The notes under the pieces: generated by a model
Database searches by the model: none
Told to the model about the DNA's origin: nothing
What the model saw: the letters and a program-made list of their open reading frames with translations, nothing else
In this document: piece after piece, positions 21,093 through 29,719 of the stretch
Numbering within the stretch: the first letter of the stretch is position 1
Layout of the letters: the number at the start of each line of letters is the position of its first letter
From: Actinomycetes bacterium
GTDB taxonomy: Bacteria; Actinomycetota; Actinomycetes; Nanopelagicales; Nanopelagicaceae
Direction: 5' to 3'
Assembly: GCA_025360085.1 (NCBI GenBank)
Contig: JANYCW010000040.1
Coordinates: forward strand, 1-43,516
DNA length: 43,516 nucleotides
Made by a program: the position numbers and the translations under genes

Positions 21093-22174
21093 TGTCACTT
21101 CTTACAACTAACTACTTAACTCCCACTGGACGCGAGGAAGCTTGGCGATTTACGCCACTTAAACGCCTGCGTGGTTTGCATGATGGTCAAGCAGTTACGG
21201 GCGATCGCACGACATTAAATTCACTTGGCACTCTTGCCTCTGGAGTTACATTTCTGCGTGAGCACCTCGAACCAATTGCCGCCAGTGATGATGTCATTGT
21301 TAATCGCATTCGAAATCTATCACCGGACGTGGCACATTTATCAATTGCGGCAAATACGCACGTTGATAAAGCTATCTTTTTGGGCAGGAGCGCTGGCGCC
21401 TTAGATAGTGCTGAGTACTCAAGAGTGCGCATCAGCCTAGGGGTTCACTCCGTTGCCACCGTTGTTCTTGAAAATACGGGGGACACCGTGTTAGCTGAAG
21501 ATCTAGAGATTTATTTAGCTACGGGGGCATCCCTTAAATTTATCTCACTCCAGGAGTTTGATTCTCAGAGTGTTTATGCTGCACGTCACCACGCGGTGAT
21601 TGATAAAGATGCAGAATTTAAATCAATCACAGTAACCGTTGGTGGCGATGTCGTCCGTATTCTTCCAACAGTTGAATTTATCGCACCTGGGGGCTCTGTT
21701 GAACTCCTTGGAGTTTACTTTGCAACAACTGGTCAGTTTTTTGAACATCGCATGCACATTGATCATGCTGTACCAAAAGCCAAATCACGAGTCAACTTTA
21801 AAGGCGCCCTTGCTGGTCGCGATGCACACACAGTGTGGATTGGTGATGTACTAATTCGCGCCGTGGCCGAGGGCACCGATACATATGAGCTCAATCGCAA
21901 CTTACTTCTTAGCGATGGAGCCCGCGCCGATTCCGTTCCCAACTTGGAGATTGAAACTGGTGAAATAGTTGGTGCAGGTCATGCCAGTACCACGGGGCGC
22001 TTCGATGACGAGCAACTCTTTTATCTTATGTCTCGAGGAATCACTCTTGATAATGCAAGACGCTTAGTTGTGCGTGGTTTCTTTAATGAGATTGTTTCAG
22101 AAATTGGAATTGATGATATTCAAAATCGAATAATGAGTCGCATCGATTCCGAACTTGAAAGGGCAGGTGCTTAG
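21092..22174 (+). CDS. sufD: Fe-S cluster assembly protein SufD
   Basis: SufB paralogue that pairs with SufB and SufC. 360 residues from ATG 21092, which shares its A with the sufB stop (TGATG); an adjacent TTG one codon earlier is less likely. Conserved C-terminal block of the SufBD family: [20 protein letters not shown], then VRGFFNEIV. N-terminal helical part begins PTGREEAWRFTPLKRLRGL, typical of SufD. Abuts the Rieske ferredoxin gene without a gap. Confidence 0.95.
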   Translation: MSLLTTNYLTPTGREEAWRFTPLKRLRGLHDGQAVTGDRTTLNSLGTLASGVTFLREHLEPIAASDDVIVNRIRNLSPDVAHLSIAANTHVDKAIFLGRSAGALDSAEYSRVRISLGVHSVATVVLENTGDTVLAEDLEIYLATGASLKFISLQEFDSQSVYAARHHAVIDKDAEFKSITVTVGGDVVRILPTVEFIAPGGSVELLGVYFATTGQFFEHRMHIDHAVPKAKSRVNFKGALAGRDAHTVWIGDVLIRAVAEGTDTYELNRNLLLSDGARADSVPNLEIETGEIVGAGHASTTGRFDDEQLFYLMSRGITLDNARRLVVRGFFNEIVSEIGIDDIQNRIMSRIDSELERAGA

Positions 22175-22492
22175 ATGTCGGATTTCCAGTTAAGCGAACT
22201 TAAAGAATACATTCCCGTCAAACTTGAAAAAAGCGGGAAGACTATCTGTGTCACACGCATCGGCGAAGAAGTATTTGCCATTGATGATACGTGTTCTCAT
22301 GCAGAAGCCTCGCTATCTGAGGGTGAAGTCAGTGGGTTCAAAATTGAATGCTGGTTACACGGTGCTGAGTTTGATCTTCGCACCGGCCAAGCGATTACAC
22401 TCCCCGCGACTATTGCCCTTGCAACGTATCCCGTAAGTATTCAAGCAAACTCGGTCACAATAGAGATTTTAGAGAAGAGAGATGATAAATGA
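22175..22492 (+). CDS. Rieske-type [2Fe-2S] ferredoxin of the SUF operon
   Basis: Small soluble Rieske-fold electron carrier of the non-heme dioxygenase ferredoxin type. 105 residues. Cluster ligands are C40-x-H42 (TCSHAEASL) and C59-x2-H62 (ECWLHGAEFDL), both complete. No signal peptide or membrane segment, so cytoplasmic. It begins directly after the sufD stop and its end overlaps sufC (ATGA). Placement between sufD and sufC is usual in actinobacterial suf operons; a role as electron donor for cluster assembly is inference. Confidence 0.93.
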   Translation: MSDFQLSELKEYIPVKLEKSGKTICVTRIGEEVFAIDDTCSHAEASLSEGEVSGFKIECWLHGAEFDLRTGQAITLPATIALATYPVSIQANSVTIEILEKRDDK

Positions 22493-23241
22493 GTACTTTA
22501 GAGATTCGTAATCTTTACGTATCGGTCAACACCGAAAACGGGTCAGTTGACATTCTAAAAGGTGTAGATCTAACGATTAAATCTGGAGAAACCCACGCCA
22601 TCATGGGACCAAACGGTTCGGGTAAATCAACTCTGGCTTATTCAATCGCCGGCCACCCTAAGTACACCATTGTTGGTGGCTCGGTGATTCTAGATGGTGC
22701 TGATGTTTTGGCTATGAGTGTTGATGAGCGCGCTAAGGCCGGCCTTTTTTTGGCAATGCAGTACCCCGTTGAAGTCCCAGGTGTTTCAGTTTCGAATTTT
22801 CTGCGTACGGCCGCGACCGCACTTCGAGGCGAGGCGCCAAAACTTCGTACGTGGGTTGGAGAAGTGAAAGCGGCGATGGAGGCTCTGAATATGGATCCAA
22901 TATTTGCATCTCGAAATGTAAATGAAGGATTTTCTGGTGGAGAAAAAAAGCGGCATGAGATTATGCAGTTGGAACTTTTACGGCCCAAAATTGCAATTTT
23001 AGATGAGACTGACTCAGGTTTAGATGTGGATGCATTGAGAATTGTTTCAGAGGGTGTAAACCGTGCGAAAGAGAGTAATAATTTAGGCGTCGTTCTTATT
23101 ACTCACTACACACGCATTTTAAAATACATCAGGCCTGATTTCGTGCATGTATTCGCAAATGGTCGTATTGTCGAAGAAGGTGGCGCGGATTTAGCCGATA
23201 AATTAGAGGCACATGGCTATGCAGATTACGTGAGCAAATAA
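22489..23241 (+). CDS. sufC: Fe-S cluster assembly ATPase SufC
   Basis: ABC-type ATPase that drives conformational change in SufBCD. 250 residues, soluble. Walker A GPNGSGKST near residue 40, Q-loop AMQYPVEVPGVS, signature GFSGGEKKRHEIMQ, Walker B AILDETDSGLDVDAL, and H-loop ITHYTRIL. The DETDSGLD form of Walker B is the SufC hallmark. ATGA overlap with the Rieske gene; sufS starts 6 bases after the stop. Confidence 0.97.
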   Translation: MSTLEIRNLYVSVNTENGSVDILKGVDLTIKSGETHAIMGPNGSGKSTLAYSIAGHPKYTIVGGSVILDGADVLAMSVDERAKAGLFLAMQYPVEVPGVSVSNFLRTAATALRGEAPKLRTWVGEVKAAMEALNMDPIFASRNVNEGFSGGEKKRHEIMQLELLRPKIAILDETDSGLDVDALRIVSEGVNRAKESNNLGVVLITHYTRILKYIRPDFVHVFANGRIVEEGGADLADKLEAHGYADYVSK

Positions 23242-23247
23242 AACTAT

Positions 23248-24504
23248 ATGTCATTTTCGGCCGCTGCGATACGCAAAGACTTTCCAATCTTTGGGCGAAC
23301 TGTTCGCGATGGAAAGAGATTGGTCTATTTAGATAGTGGTGCCACGAGCCAAAAGCCACTGAGCGCAATAGAGGCAGAGAGTGATTTTTATAAATTCCAT
23401 AATGCTGCCGCGCATCGCGGTGTCTACCAATTAGCTGAAGAGGCCACCGATGCTTATGAGGGCGGACGGGCGATTGTCGCTGATTTTTTAATGGCACCGG
23501 GCGGTGCTGATGAGATTATCTTTACGAAAAATGCAACCGAGTCTTTAAACCTTTTGGCCTATGCAATGGGAAATGCTCCTGCCGGAAATCGTTTTGCTCT
23601 CAAAACTGGCGATCGCATAGTAGTGAGCGAGATGGAGCACCATGCGAATTTGATTCCTTGGCAGCAGTTGGCCGTCCGTACTGGCGCAGAGCTGGCATGG
23701 TTTGGAGTTACCCAAGATGGTCGTCTTGACTTATCGGCAATAGATCAAATTATTAGCGCGCAAACAAAAGTTGTAGCGCTCACCCATCAATCAAATGTTC
23801 TTGGCACCATAAATCCGCTTGCTCACATCGTTGCACGTGCCCATGAAGTTGGCGCCGTTGTGATTCTCGATGCTTGCCAATCAGTGCCACATATGGCTAT
23901 CGACATTGGAGCACTCGACGTAGATTTTTTAGTTTTTTCAGGACACAAGACGCTCGGTCCGACGGGCATCGGAGTTCTTTGGGGACGCTTGAAACTCCTT
24001 GATGAGCTCCCGCCGTTTTTGTTTGGCGGTTCAATGATTGAAAGCGTCACAATGACCTATGCCACGTGGGCGCCGGTTCCGCAGAAATTTGAAGCAGGGG
24101 TACCGAATATGGCCCAAGCGGTGGGACTTGGTGCGGCGTTGAATTACTTAACGAAGCTTGGAATGGAGAATGTGTTTGCCCATGAACTCTCTTTGACGGG
24201 GTACCTTTTAGAGAAAATGATGTCTATTCCAAACATTCGCCTTATTGGTCCTACCGATATGAATTCTCGTGGAGGAACAGTTTCGTTTACAGTTAACGAC
24301 ATTCATCCACATGATCTGGGTCAATTTTTGGATAGTCAGGGAATCGCTGTTCGTACGGGCCATCACTGTGCGTGGCCATTGGCACAGCGCATGAACGTTC
24401 CCGCATCGACGCGCGCCTCGCTCTATCTCTATAACGATGAGTACGATTGCGACGCTCTTGTTAATGGCATAATGGAGGCACAGAAATATTTTGGGGCGCT
24501 CTAA
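23248..24504 (+). CDS. sufS: Cysteine desulfurase SufS
   Basis: PLP enzyme (group II) that takes sulfur from cysteine and passes it on through SufU. 418 residues. The PLP-binding Lys234 lies in FSGHKTLGPTGIGVLWG and the catalytic Cys374 in RTGHHCAWP; HQSNVLGTINPL and DACQSVPHM cofactor-contact blocks are also present. sufU starts at the very next base after its stop, matching their known partnership. Confidence 0.97.
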   Translation: MSFSAAAIRKDFPIFGRTVRDGKRLVYLDSGATSQKPLSAIEAESDFYKFHNAAAHRGVYQLAEEATDAYEGGRAIVADFLMAPGGADEIIFTKNATESLNLLAYAMGNAPAGNRFALKTGDRIVVSEMEHHANLIPWQQLAVRTGAELAWFGVTQDGRLDLSAIDQIISAQTKVVALTHQSNVLGTINPLAHIVARAHEVGAVVILDACQSVPHMAIDIGALDVDFLVFSGHKTLGPTGIGVLWGRLKLLDELPPFLFGGSMIESVTMTYATWAPVPQKFEAGVPNMAQAVGLGAALNYLTKLGMENVFAHELSLTGYLLEKMMSIPNIRLIGPTDMNSRGGTVSFTVNDIHPHDLGQFLDSQGIAVRTGHHCAWPLAQRMNVPASTRASLYLYNDEYDCDALVNGIMEAQKYFGAL

Positions 24505-24942
24505 ATGCAGTTGGACTCGCTTTATCAAGAGGTAATTCTGGATCACTATAAGCACCCTCAACATAAGGGTTTGAACCCTACTTTTGATGCACAAGTAAGT
24601 CACGTAAATGCTAGTTGCGGTGATGAAATAACTCTCAACATTAAACTCGAAAATGATGTCATCGAATCCTTGACGTGGGATGGTCAAGGATGCTCGATTT
24701 CGCAGGCAAGTGTTTCAATGATGACGGATTTGCTAATAGGCAAGACCCTACATCAAGCCAGCGTTATTGTTAAGAGTTTTTCCGAACTCATGGCTAGTAA
24801 AGGAACTTCTACGGGTGATGCGCTCATTTTAGAAGATGCCATTGCTTTTTCAGGAGTATCAAAGTTTCCAGGACGTATTAAATGCTCACTTCTTGGTTGG
24901 ATGGCCTTCAAAGATGTATCAATTCAAGCTCAATCTCAATAG
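24505..24942 (+). CDS. sufU: Zinc-dependent sulfurtransferase SufU
   Basis: IscU-like protein that in Gram-positives works as a zinc sulfurtransferase accepting sulfur from SufS. 145 residues. Metal-site residues are all visible: Cys38 and Asp40 (ASCGDE), Cys63 (GQGCSISQAS) and Cys127 (RIKCSLLGW). The Gram-positive insertion between the second and third Cys, which separates SufU from IscU, is present. Confidence 0.95.
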   Translation: MQLDSLYQEVILDHYKHPQHKGLNPTFDAQVSHVNASCGDEITLNIKLENDVIESLTWDGQGCSISQASVSMMTDLLIGKTLHQASVIVKSFSELMASKGTSTGDALILEDAIAFSGVSKFPGRIKCSLLGWMAFKDVSIQAQSQ

Positions 24943-24969
24943 ATTCACTTACTTGACAAGGGGAGAAAA

Positions 24970-25281
24970 ATGACAACAACTGTAGATGATGTTACTGAAG
25001 CTATGAAGGATGTCGTCGACCCTGAACTCGGCATCAATGTTGTCGATCTTGGTTTAATTTATGATGTTATGGTGGATGAGGCAAATATCGCGATTCTCAA
25101 CATGACTCTTACATCTGCGGCATGCCCACTACAGGATGTCATTGAAGATCAAACCCGCCAAGCACTCTCTGGCATGACTAGTGATGTAAAAATTAATTGG
25201 GTTTGGATGCCACCTTGGGGGCCAGATAAAATCTCTGATGATGGTCGCGACCAACTTCGTGCGCTTGGATTTACTGTTTAA
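24970..25281 (+). CDS. sufT: SufT-like DUF59 (MIP18) Fe-S maturation factor
   Basis: Member of the MIP18/DUF59 family, implicated in Fe-S cluster maturation or carriage. 103 residues. DPELGINVVDLGLIYDV (17-33) and the conserved Cys52 in TSAACPL are present. AGGGGAG just upstream of ATG 24970 gives a strong ribosome-binding site. Last gene of the suf unit, 27 bases after sufU; PaaD-like annotation is possible but context favours SUF. Confidence 0.88.
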   Translation: MTTTVDDVTEAMKDVVDPELGINVVDLGLIYDVMVDEANIAILNMTLTSAACPLQDVIEDQTRQALSGMTSDVKINWVWMPPWGPDKISDDGRDQLRALGFTV

Positions 25282-25293
25282 CTCTTGAGTCAA

Positions 25294-25299
25294 TAGGGT
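25294..25299 (+). promoter_or_regulatory. Predicted -10 element of the ABC exporter gene
   Basis: TAGGGT ends 6 bases before ATG 25306. No -35 match. An AGGG lies inside the 6-base gap but is too close to the ATG to act as a ribosome-binding site. Same geometry as argC and pheS. Confidence 0.4.
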
Positions 25300-25305
25300 A
25301 GGGCC

Positions 25306-27177
25306 ATGTCAATGCAGGCCGCTTGGATGACTCATAGGTCAATGACTGCCGACCCATCGGTTAAAGCCCAAAAGTTAAAGCCCGGAACGGTAAAGCGAAT
25401 CTTTTCCTTTGCCAAACCGTACCGAACCAGCATTTTAATTTTTCTTGGAACCGTAGTTGTCGATGCGGCTTTGGTTGTTGCGACGCCATTGCTTCTATTG
25501 AGATTAATCGATGATGGCGTTATTCCTAAAAATGGTGATTTAGTTACCAAATTGGCGATTCTCGTTGGCCTACTTGCAATTGCCGATGCCGCATTCAGCA
25601 TGCTTGGACGTTATTTTTCATCAAGAATCGGTGAAGGTCTTATATATGATTTAAGGTCATTAGTCTTTGCACACGTTCAAAAGCAGTCGATTGCATTTTT
25701 TACGCGCACCCAGACCGGAGCTTTGATCTCAAGAATCAACTCAGATGTAATGGGAGCTCAACAGGCATTTACTGCAACTCTGTCAGGAGTTGTGAGCAAT
25801 ATTGTCAGTTTGATCTTGGTCGGTGTGACGATGATGATTCTCTCTTGGCAGATAACGATATTTTCACTTGCCTTATTGCCCGCCTTCTTAATCCCAACTA
25901 AATGGGTGGGGCGCAAACTACAAGCCCTTACACGCGAATCATTCGATGTAAATGCACAAATGTCGAGCACTATGACGGAGCGATTCAATGTTTCAGGAGC
26001 AATGCTGGTCGCACTCTATGGTCAGCCTGAGCGCGAGCGTGAGTATTTTCGTTCACGGGCGCGCCGGGTCGCAGATATTGGTATTAAAACCGCGATGCTC
26101 AATCGACTGTTTTTCATCGCCCTAACAAGTGTCGCCGCCATTGCAACGGCATTTGCTTATGGGATCGGCGGACATTTAGCCATTAAAGGTCAAGTCACTG
26201 TCGGAACCTTGCTGGCAATTACCGCTCTTCTGGCCCGCCTTTATGGTCCATTGACAGCTTTATCAAATGTTCGAATCGATGTCATGACTTCTCTTGTTTC
26301 ATTTGAACGCGTATTTGAAGTTTTGGACCTTGAGCCAATGGTAAAGAATCGTGAAGGCGCTATTAATTATCAAGGCAAGAACCCACGCATTGAATTCGAC
26401 AACGTTGGTTTTGCATATCCAAGGGCTAATGAAATATCTCTTGCATCGTTAGAGTCGGCCGCCAAGCCCGAGACCGTTGATAGCGGTGAGGTTTTAAAGC
26501 GCCTCTCTTTTGTCGCCGAGCCTGGAACTTTGACCGCCCTCGTTGGCCCATCAGGTGCTGGCAAGACAACGATTAGCGCATTGATACCACGTCTCTATGA
26601 CGTAACTTCAGGTGCAATAACGATCGATGGTTATGACATTAGAGAGTTAACCATGGAGTCGCTGCGTGAATCGATTGGCGTCGTCATGCAAGATGCCCAC
26701 TTGTTTCATGAAACTATCGCGGAAAATCTTCGATATGCCAAAAATGATGCCACCGATGAACAAATGCGCACCGCTTGTGAGGCCGCGCAGATTTGGAAAC
26801 TTATTGAGTCTTTGCCTAATGGTTTAGACACGATGGTTGGCGAACGTGGGCACCGATTATCTGGCGGGGAGAAGCAGCGTCTAGCGATAGCACGACTGCT
26901 ACTTAAATCTCCAGCAATAGTAATTCTGGATGAAGCGACCGCGCATTTGGACTCTGAAAATGAGGCCTTGGTGCATGACGCATTGGAAAACGCGCTCAAG
27001 GGGCGCACGAGCATTGTGATTGCGCATCGATTGAGTACCGTTCGGGCCGCAGATCAGATTTTAGTTGTAGAAAACGGCTCAATAGTCGAACGTGGCAAAC
27101 ACGATGAACTCGTTGCTTTAGGCGGTCTCTATGCCGATCTCTTTAACCGCCAAGATCTAACGGGCTCGCCGGATTAA
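25306..27177 (+). CDS. ABC exporter, fused membrane and ATPase domains
   Basis: Half-transporter of the multidrug/lipid exporter type; substrate unknown. 623 residues. N-terminal membrane domain with about six helices (roughly 40-310) including the coupling-helix region, then an ATPase domain: Walker A GPSGAGKTT, signature LSGGEKQRLAIARLLL, Walker B IVILDEATAHLD, and H-loop IAHRLST. Between the A-loop (FAYPRANE) and Walker A there is an extra ~20 residues (SLASLESAAKPETVDSG) that I recall from one actinobacterial subfamily. First ATG 25306 is used; internal ATGs at 25312 and 25327 are possible. Its last 21 bases overlap the opposing SURF1 gene. Confidence 0.88.
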   Translation: MSMQAAWMTHRSMTADPSVKAQKLKPGTVKRIFSFAKPYRTSILIFLGTVVVDAALVVATPLLLLRLIDDGVIPKNGDLVTKLAILVGLLAIADAAFSMLGRYFSSRIGEGLIYDLRSLVFAHVQKQSIAFFTRTQTGALISRINSDVMGAQQAFTATLSGVVSNIVSLILVGVTMMILSWQITIFSLALLPAFLIPTKWVGRKLQALTRESFDVNAQMSSTMTERFNVSGAMLVALYGQPEREREYFRSRARRVADIGIKTAMLNRLFFIALTSVAAIATAFAYGIGGHLAIKGQVTVGTLLAITALLARLYGPLTALSNVRIDVMTSLVSFERVFEVLDLEPMVKNREGAINYQGKNPRIEFDNVGFAYPRANEISLASLESAAKPETVDSGEVLKRLSFVAEPGTLTALVGPSGAGKTTISALIPRLYDVTSGAITIDGYDIRELTMESLRESIGVVMQDAHLFHETIAENLRYAKNDATDEQMRTACEAAQIWKLIESLPNGLDTMVGERGHRLSGGEKQRLAIARLLLKSPAIVILDEATAHLDSENEALVHDALENALKGRTSIVIAHRLSTVRAADQILVVENGSIVERGKHDELVALGGLYADLFNRQDLTGSPD

Positions 27178-27846
27178 TATCCGCCCATATATTACAAGCC
27201 CCGCAAAAAAAATCCATTGCAATGCGTAGGCCATATGTGGTCCATCGCTTAATTCAGGCAATGCAGCTGGCACTGCGGGTGTGAGTGAACTTTCAGAGCC
27301 ACTAAGCAAATCGAGATAAAAATTCTCGGTACGTGAACGCGACTGGGCATTGAGTTCTGAGATTAAGCCAGATCCATTTGTTGGAAGAGCAAAAAATGAT
27401 CCGCGTGGAAGGGATGAGTCCAAACGCAATCGTCCAACAATGTCAACAACTCCCGCAGGTGCTTGGGTGATTTTAGGGGGAGTAATTGCACTTTCTCCCG
27501 CTTGCACCCAACCGCGATCAACCCAAAATCTCTGATTATTTTCAGAGACGAAAATTGTCAGAACTTCAAAACCGTATTTGCCTTCCGAATATCGGTTGCG
27601 AAGCAGAATCTGTTCACTCGAATCAAAGCGTCCCTTTGTTGCAACGCTCTGCCATTCAAAACGATCAGGGGCTCGATTGACATTTACTAATGGGGTAGGC
27701 ATAAGCGCAATGTGGTTTTCAATCATCGTGTTACGAGCGTGGCGATCAACTCCGCGCTGATACTGCCATTGAGCAGCCCACACGCATAAAATAATTAGAG
27801 CCAGCGCAACAGCAGATTTAAAATATGCCCAAGGCTCGCCCTTCAT
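27157..27846 (-). CDS. SURF1 family cytochrome oxidase biogenesis protein
   Basis: Membrane protein assisting heme A insertion into aa3-type cytochrome oxidase. 229 residues, with an N-terminal helix (about 8-24) and a C-terminal helix (about 207-225) flanking an outside domain, the standard SURF1 plan. Family blocks: WQYQRGVDRHARN, GRFDSSEQILLRNR, FWVDRGWVQAG and C-terminal HMAYALQWIFFAG. Works in the same process as ctaA at 18034-18921. A TAAAGT hexamer 6 bases before ATG suggests its own promoter, although DUF3099 lies only 14 bases upstream. Confidence 0.92.
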   Translation of the reverse strand: MKGEPWAYFKSAVALALIILCVWAAQWQYQRGVDRHARNTMIENHIALMPTPLVNVNRAPDRFEWQSVATKGRFDSSEQILLRNRYSEGKYGFEVLTIFVSENNQRFWVDRGWVQAGESAITPPKITQAPAGVVDIVGRLRLDSSLPRGSFFALPTNGSGLISELNAQSRSRTENFYLDLLSGSESSLTPAVPAALPELSDGPHMAYALQWIFFAGLVIYGRILIRRAR

Positions 27847-27852
27847 GGTAAT

Positions 27853-27858
27853 ACTTTA
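27853..27858 (-). promoter_or_regulatory. Possible -10 element of SURF1 gene
   Basis: Minus-strand TAAAGT lies 6 bases before ATG 27846, no ribosome-binding site between. Could be chance, since the gene may simply be cotranscribed with DUF3099. Confidence 0.3.
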
Positions 27859-27860
27859 GT

Positions 27861-28133
27861 TTACGAAAGCGCGCGTGGATTCTCGTTTTGCATGTTGACT
27901 CCAGGCGAGAAAGTTTCTCGTCCTGCATTGGCGACAACGACGGCAATGTAAGGCAAAATCATGGCACCTGCCAGGGCTATCCACCTATAAGGGCTGGGTA
28001 GGATGATGGTTAAAATGAAACAAAGCGTGCGAATCATCATCGAAATGAAATATCTTTTCTGGCGAGATGATTGATCCGCGCGCAGCGCTGTCGGAGCGCT
28101 GGTGATATTAAAGGTTTCTTCGGCTTTAGCCAT
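27861..28133 (-). CDS. DUF3099 membrane protein
   Basis: Small actinobacterial protein of unknown function. 90 residues from ATG 28133 (MAKAEETFNITSAP). Family block ITSAPTALRADQSSRQKRYF is followed by two hydrophobic helices (about 31-48 and 52-70) and the conserved VVVANAGRE. A longer frame from ATG 28169 exists; I prefer 28133 because homologues start shortly before the ITSA motif and TATGCT stands 7 bases upstream. It shares an operon direction with SURF1 and is divergent from fabG. Confidence 0.8.
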   Translation of the reverse strand: MAKAEETFNITSAPTALRADQSSRQKRYFISMMIRTLCFILTIILPSPYRWIALAGAMILPYIAVVVANAGRETFSPGVNMQNENPRALS

Positions 28134-28140
28134 ACTCGCA

Positions 28141-28146
28141 AGCATA
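28141..28146 (-). promoter_or_regulatory. Predicted -10 element of DUF3099 gene
   Basis: Minus-strand TATGCT, identical to the argC -10, lies 7 bases before ATG 28133. No convincing -35 at the expected distance. Supports a leaderless start at 28133. Confidence 0.4.
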
Positions 28147-28172
28147 TGTCCAAGTAAGGCATGCTGCATCTT

Positions 28173-28200
28173 TTGATTACTTCACGGTAGCCACTAGATT
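28173..28200 (+). promoter_or_regulatory. fabG-fabI promoter, predicted leaderless
   Basis: TTGATT (28173-28178), 16-base spacer, TAGATT (28195-28200). The predicted start of transcription falls on or next to ATG 28208, and no ribosome-binding site is present. Confidence 0.6.
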
Positions 28201-28207
28201 TGCATGC

Positions 28208-28912
28208 ATGGGTTCACTAGCACTTGTCACAGGTGGCAATCGTGGAATTGGGTTAGCCATTGCTCACTCCCTCAAAGCGGCAGGATATGACGTAGTAATC
28301 ACTTACCGTTCTGGCCCGGCTCCGGAAGAGTTTAAATCGGTATTGATGGATGTCACATCTACTCAAAGCGTTCATCAAGCATTTGATGAAGTAGAGGAAA
28401 AGTTTGGCCTACCCGAGGTAATCGTTGCAAATGCTGGAATCACAAAAGATGGCCTTGTTCTTAGAATGAGTGATGAAGATTTTGAAAATGTCATCAACGC
28501 CAATTTAACGGGAGCTTTTCGTGTTGCACGCCGAGCGACTAAAGGTTTATTGAAATTGAAACGGGGACGATTGATATTTGTAGGCTCCGTTGTTGGATCA
28601 ATGGGCTCTGCCGGCCAAGTTAACTATGCAGCAAGTAAATCGGGGCTCGTTGGAATGGCACGATCCTTCGCCCGTGAAATTGGTAGCCGAGGTATCACAT
28701 CTAATGTCATTGCTCCTGGATTTGTTGAAACCGATATGACTGCAACGTTGGATGAGAAACGGCGCAATGCAATCGCCGAATCGGTACCACTTGGAAGGTT
28801 TTGTACAGCTTCAGAAATTGCAGATGTAGTCACTTTCATCGCTTCCCCTCAGGCAAGCTATATAACGGGGGCGGTAATCCCCGTTGATGGCGGATTAGGA
28901 ATGGGACACTAA
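28208..28912 (+). CDS. fabG: 3-oxoacyl-ACP reductase FabG
   Basis: NADPH-dependent short-chain reductase of type II fatty acid synthesis. 234 residues. Cofactor motif TGGNRGIG (8-15), VANAGITKDGLVLRM, catalytic Tyr140 and Lys144 (NYAASKSG), and C-terminal YITGAVIPVDGGLGMGH. Pairing with the enoyl reductase gene, which begins at the next base after its stop, is the mabA-inhA arrangement of Actinobacteria and fixes the role among many similar short-chain dehydrogenases. Confidence 0.94.
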   Translation: MGSLALVTGGNRGIGLAIAHSLKAAGYDVVITYRSGPAPEEFKSVLMDVTSTQSVHQAFDEVEEKFGLPEVIVANAGITKDGLVLRMSDEDFENVINANLTGAFRVARRATKGLLKLKRGRLIFVGSVVGSMGSAGQVNYAASKSGLVGMARSFAREIGSRGITSNVIAPGFVETDMTATLDEKRRNAIAESVPLGRFCTASEIADVVTFIASPQASYITGAVIPVDGGLGMGH

Positions 28913-29683
28913 ATGGGAATTCTCGACGGAAAGAAAATACTTATAACGGGTGTGCTCACCGATGCCTCGATTGCTTTTCATATCGCTCGAATTGCGCAAG
29001 AACAAGGTGGCGAGGTTGTGTTGTCATCCTATGGCCGCGTTCTCTCCCTTACGACTCGCATTGCTGGCCGACTTCCAAAGCCTGCGCCTATTGTGGTGCT
29101 TGATGTAACGAACCCAGATGATTTAACTGCTCTGGAATCGCGAGTACGAGCGCACTTCCCCGAAGGCTTAGATGGCCTGGTTCATTCAATCGGTTTTGCT
29201 CCAGCGGCCGCCCTTGGTGGCAATTTTCTCAACACTTCGTGGGAAGATGTTTCAACTGCCCTCCATGTATCTGCGTACTCACTTAAATCACTTACGATGG
29301 CCGCGCGTGGATTATTTAACAATGGCGGATCCGTTGTTGGTTTAGATTTTGATGCCACCGTTGCTTGGCCACAATATGACTGGATGGGGGTCGCGAAGGC
29401 GGCCCTTGAATCTACCTCGCGCTACCTAGCCCGTGATTTAGGGGCCGAAAATATTCGAGTAAATCTCGTTGCCGCAGGCCCTATTCGCACCATGGCAGCC
29501 AAGTCGATTCCGGGCTTTGATGAGTTTGAAAAGGTGTGGAACGAGCGCTCACCTCTATTCTGGGACGTCACTGATCCAACCCCAGCAGCTATGGCCGCCG
29601 TGGCACTTCTCTCAGACTGGTTTCCAAAGACTACGGCCGAGATAATCCACGTTGATGGTGGAGTTCATGCGATGGGTGCTTAA
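28913..29683 (+). CDS. fabI: Enoyl-ACP reductase, FabI/InhA type
   Basis: NADH-dependent enoyl-ACP reductase finishing each elongation cycle of fatty acid synthesis. 256 residues. Starts with GKKILITGVLTDASIAFHIA (variant cofactor loop as in InhA), HSIGFAPA, and the catalytic Tyr155-x6-Lys162 (YDWMGVAK). The YDWM block resembles the mycobacterial InhA YNWM block. C-terminal IIHVDGGVHAMGA. Abuts fabG; followed by the 221-base infC leader. Confidence 0.94.
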   Translation: MGILDGKKILITGVLTDASIAFHIARIAQEQGGEVVLSSYGRVLSLTTRIAGRLPKPAPIVVLDVTNPDDLTALESRVRAHFPEGLDGLVHSIGFAPAAALGGNFLNTSWEDVSTALHVSAYSLKSLTMAARGLFNNGGSVVGLDFDATVAWPQYDWMGVAKAALESTSRYLARDLGAENIRVNLVAAGPIRTMAAKSIPGFDEFEKVWNERSPLFWDVTDPTPAAMAAVALLSDWFPKTTAEIIHVDGGVHAMGA

Positions 29684-29719
29684 GCCACTTCTTCAATTTC
29701 ACCGATTGGCCTAACCTCA

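Noticed and set aside
24952-24961. ACTTGACAAG occurring both here and near 6785-6794
   Set aside because: Only two copies of a 10-mer, with different surroundings; chance is a fair explanation.
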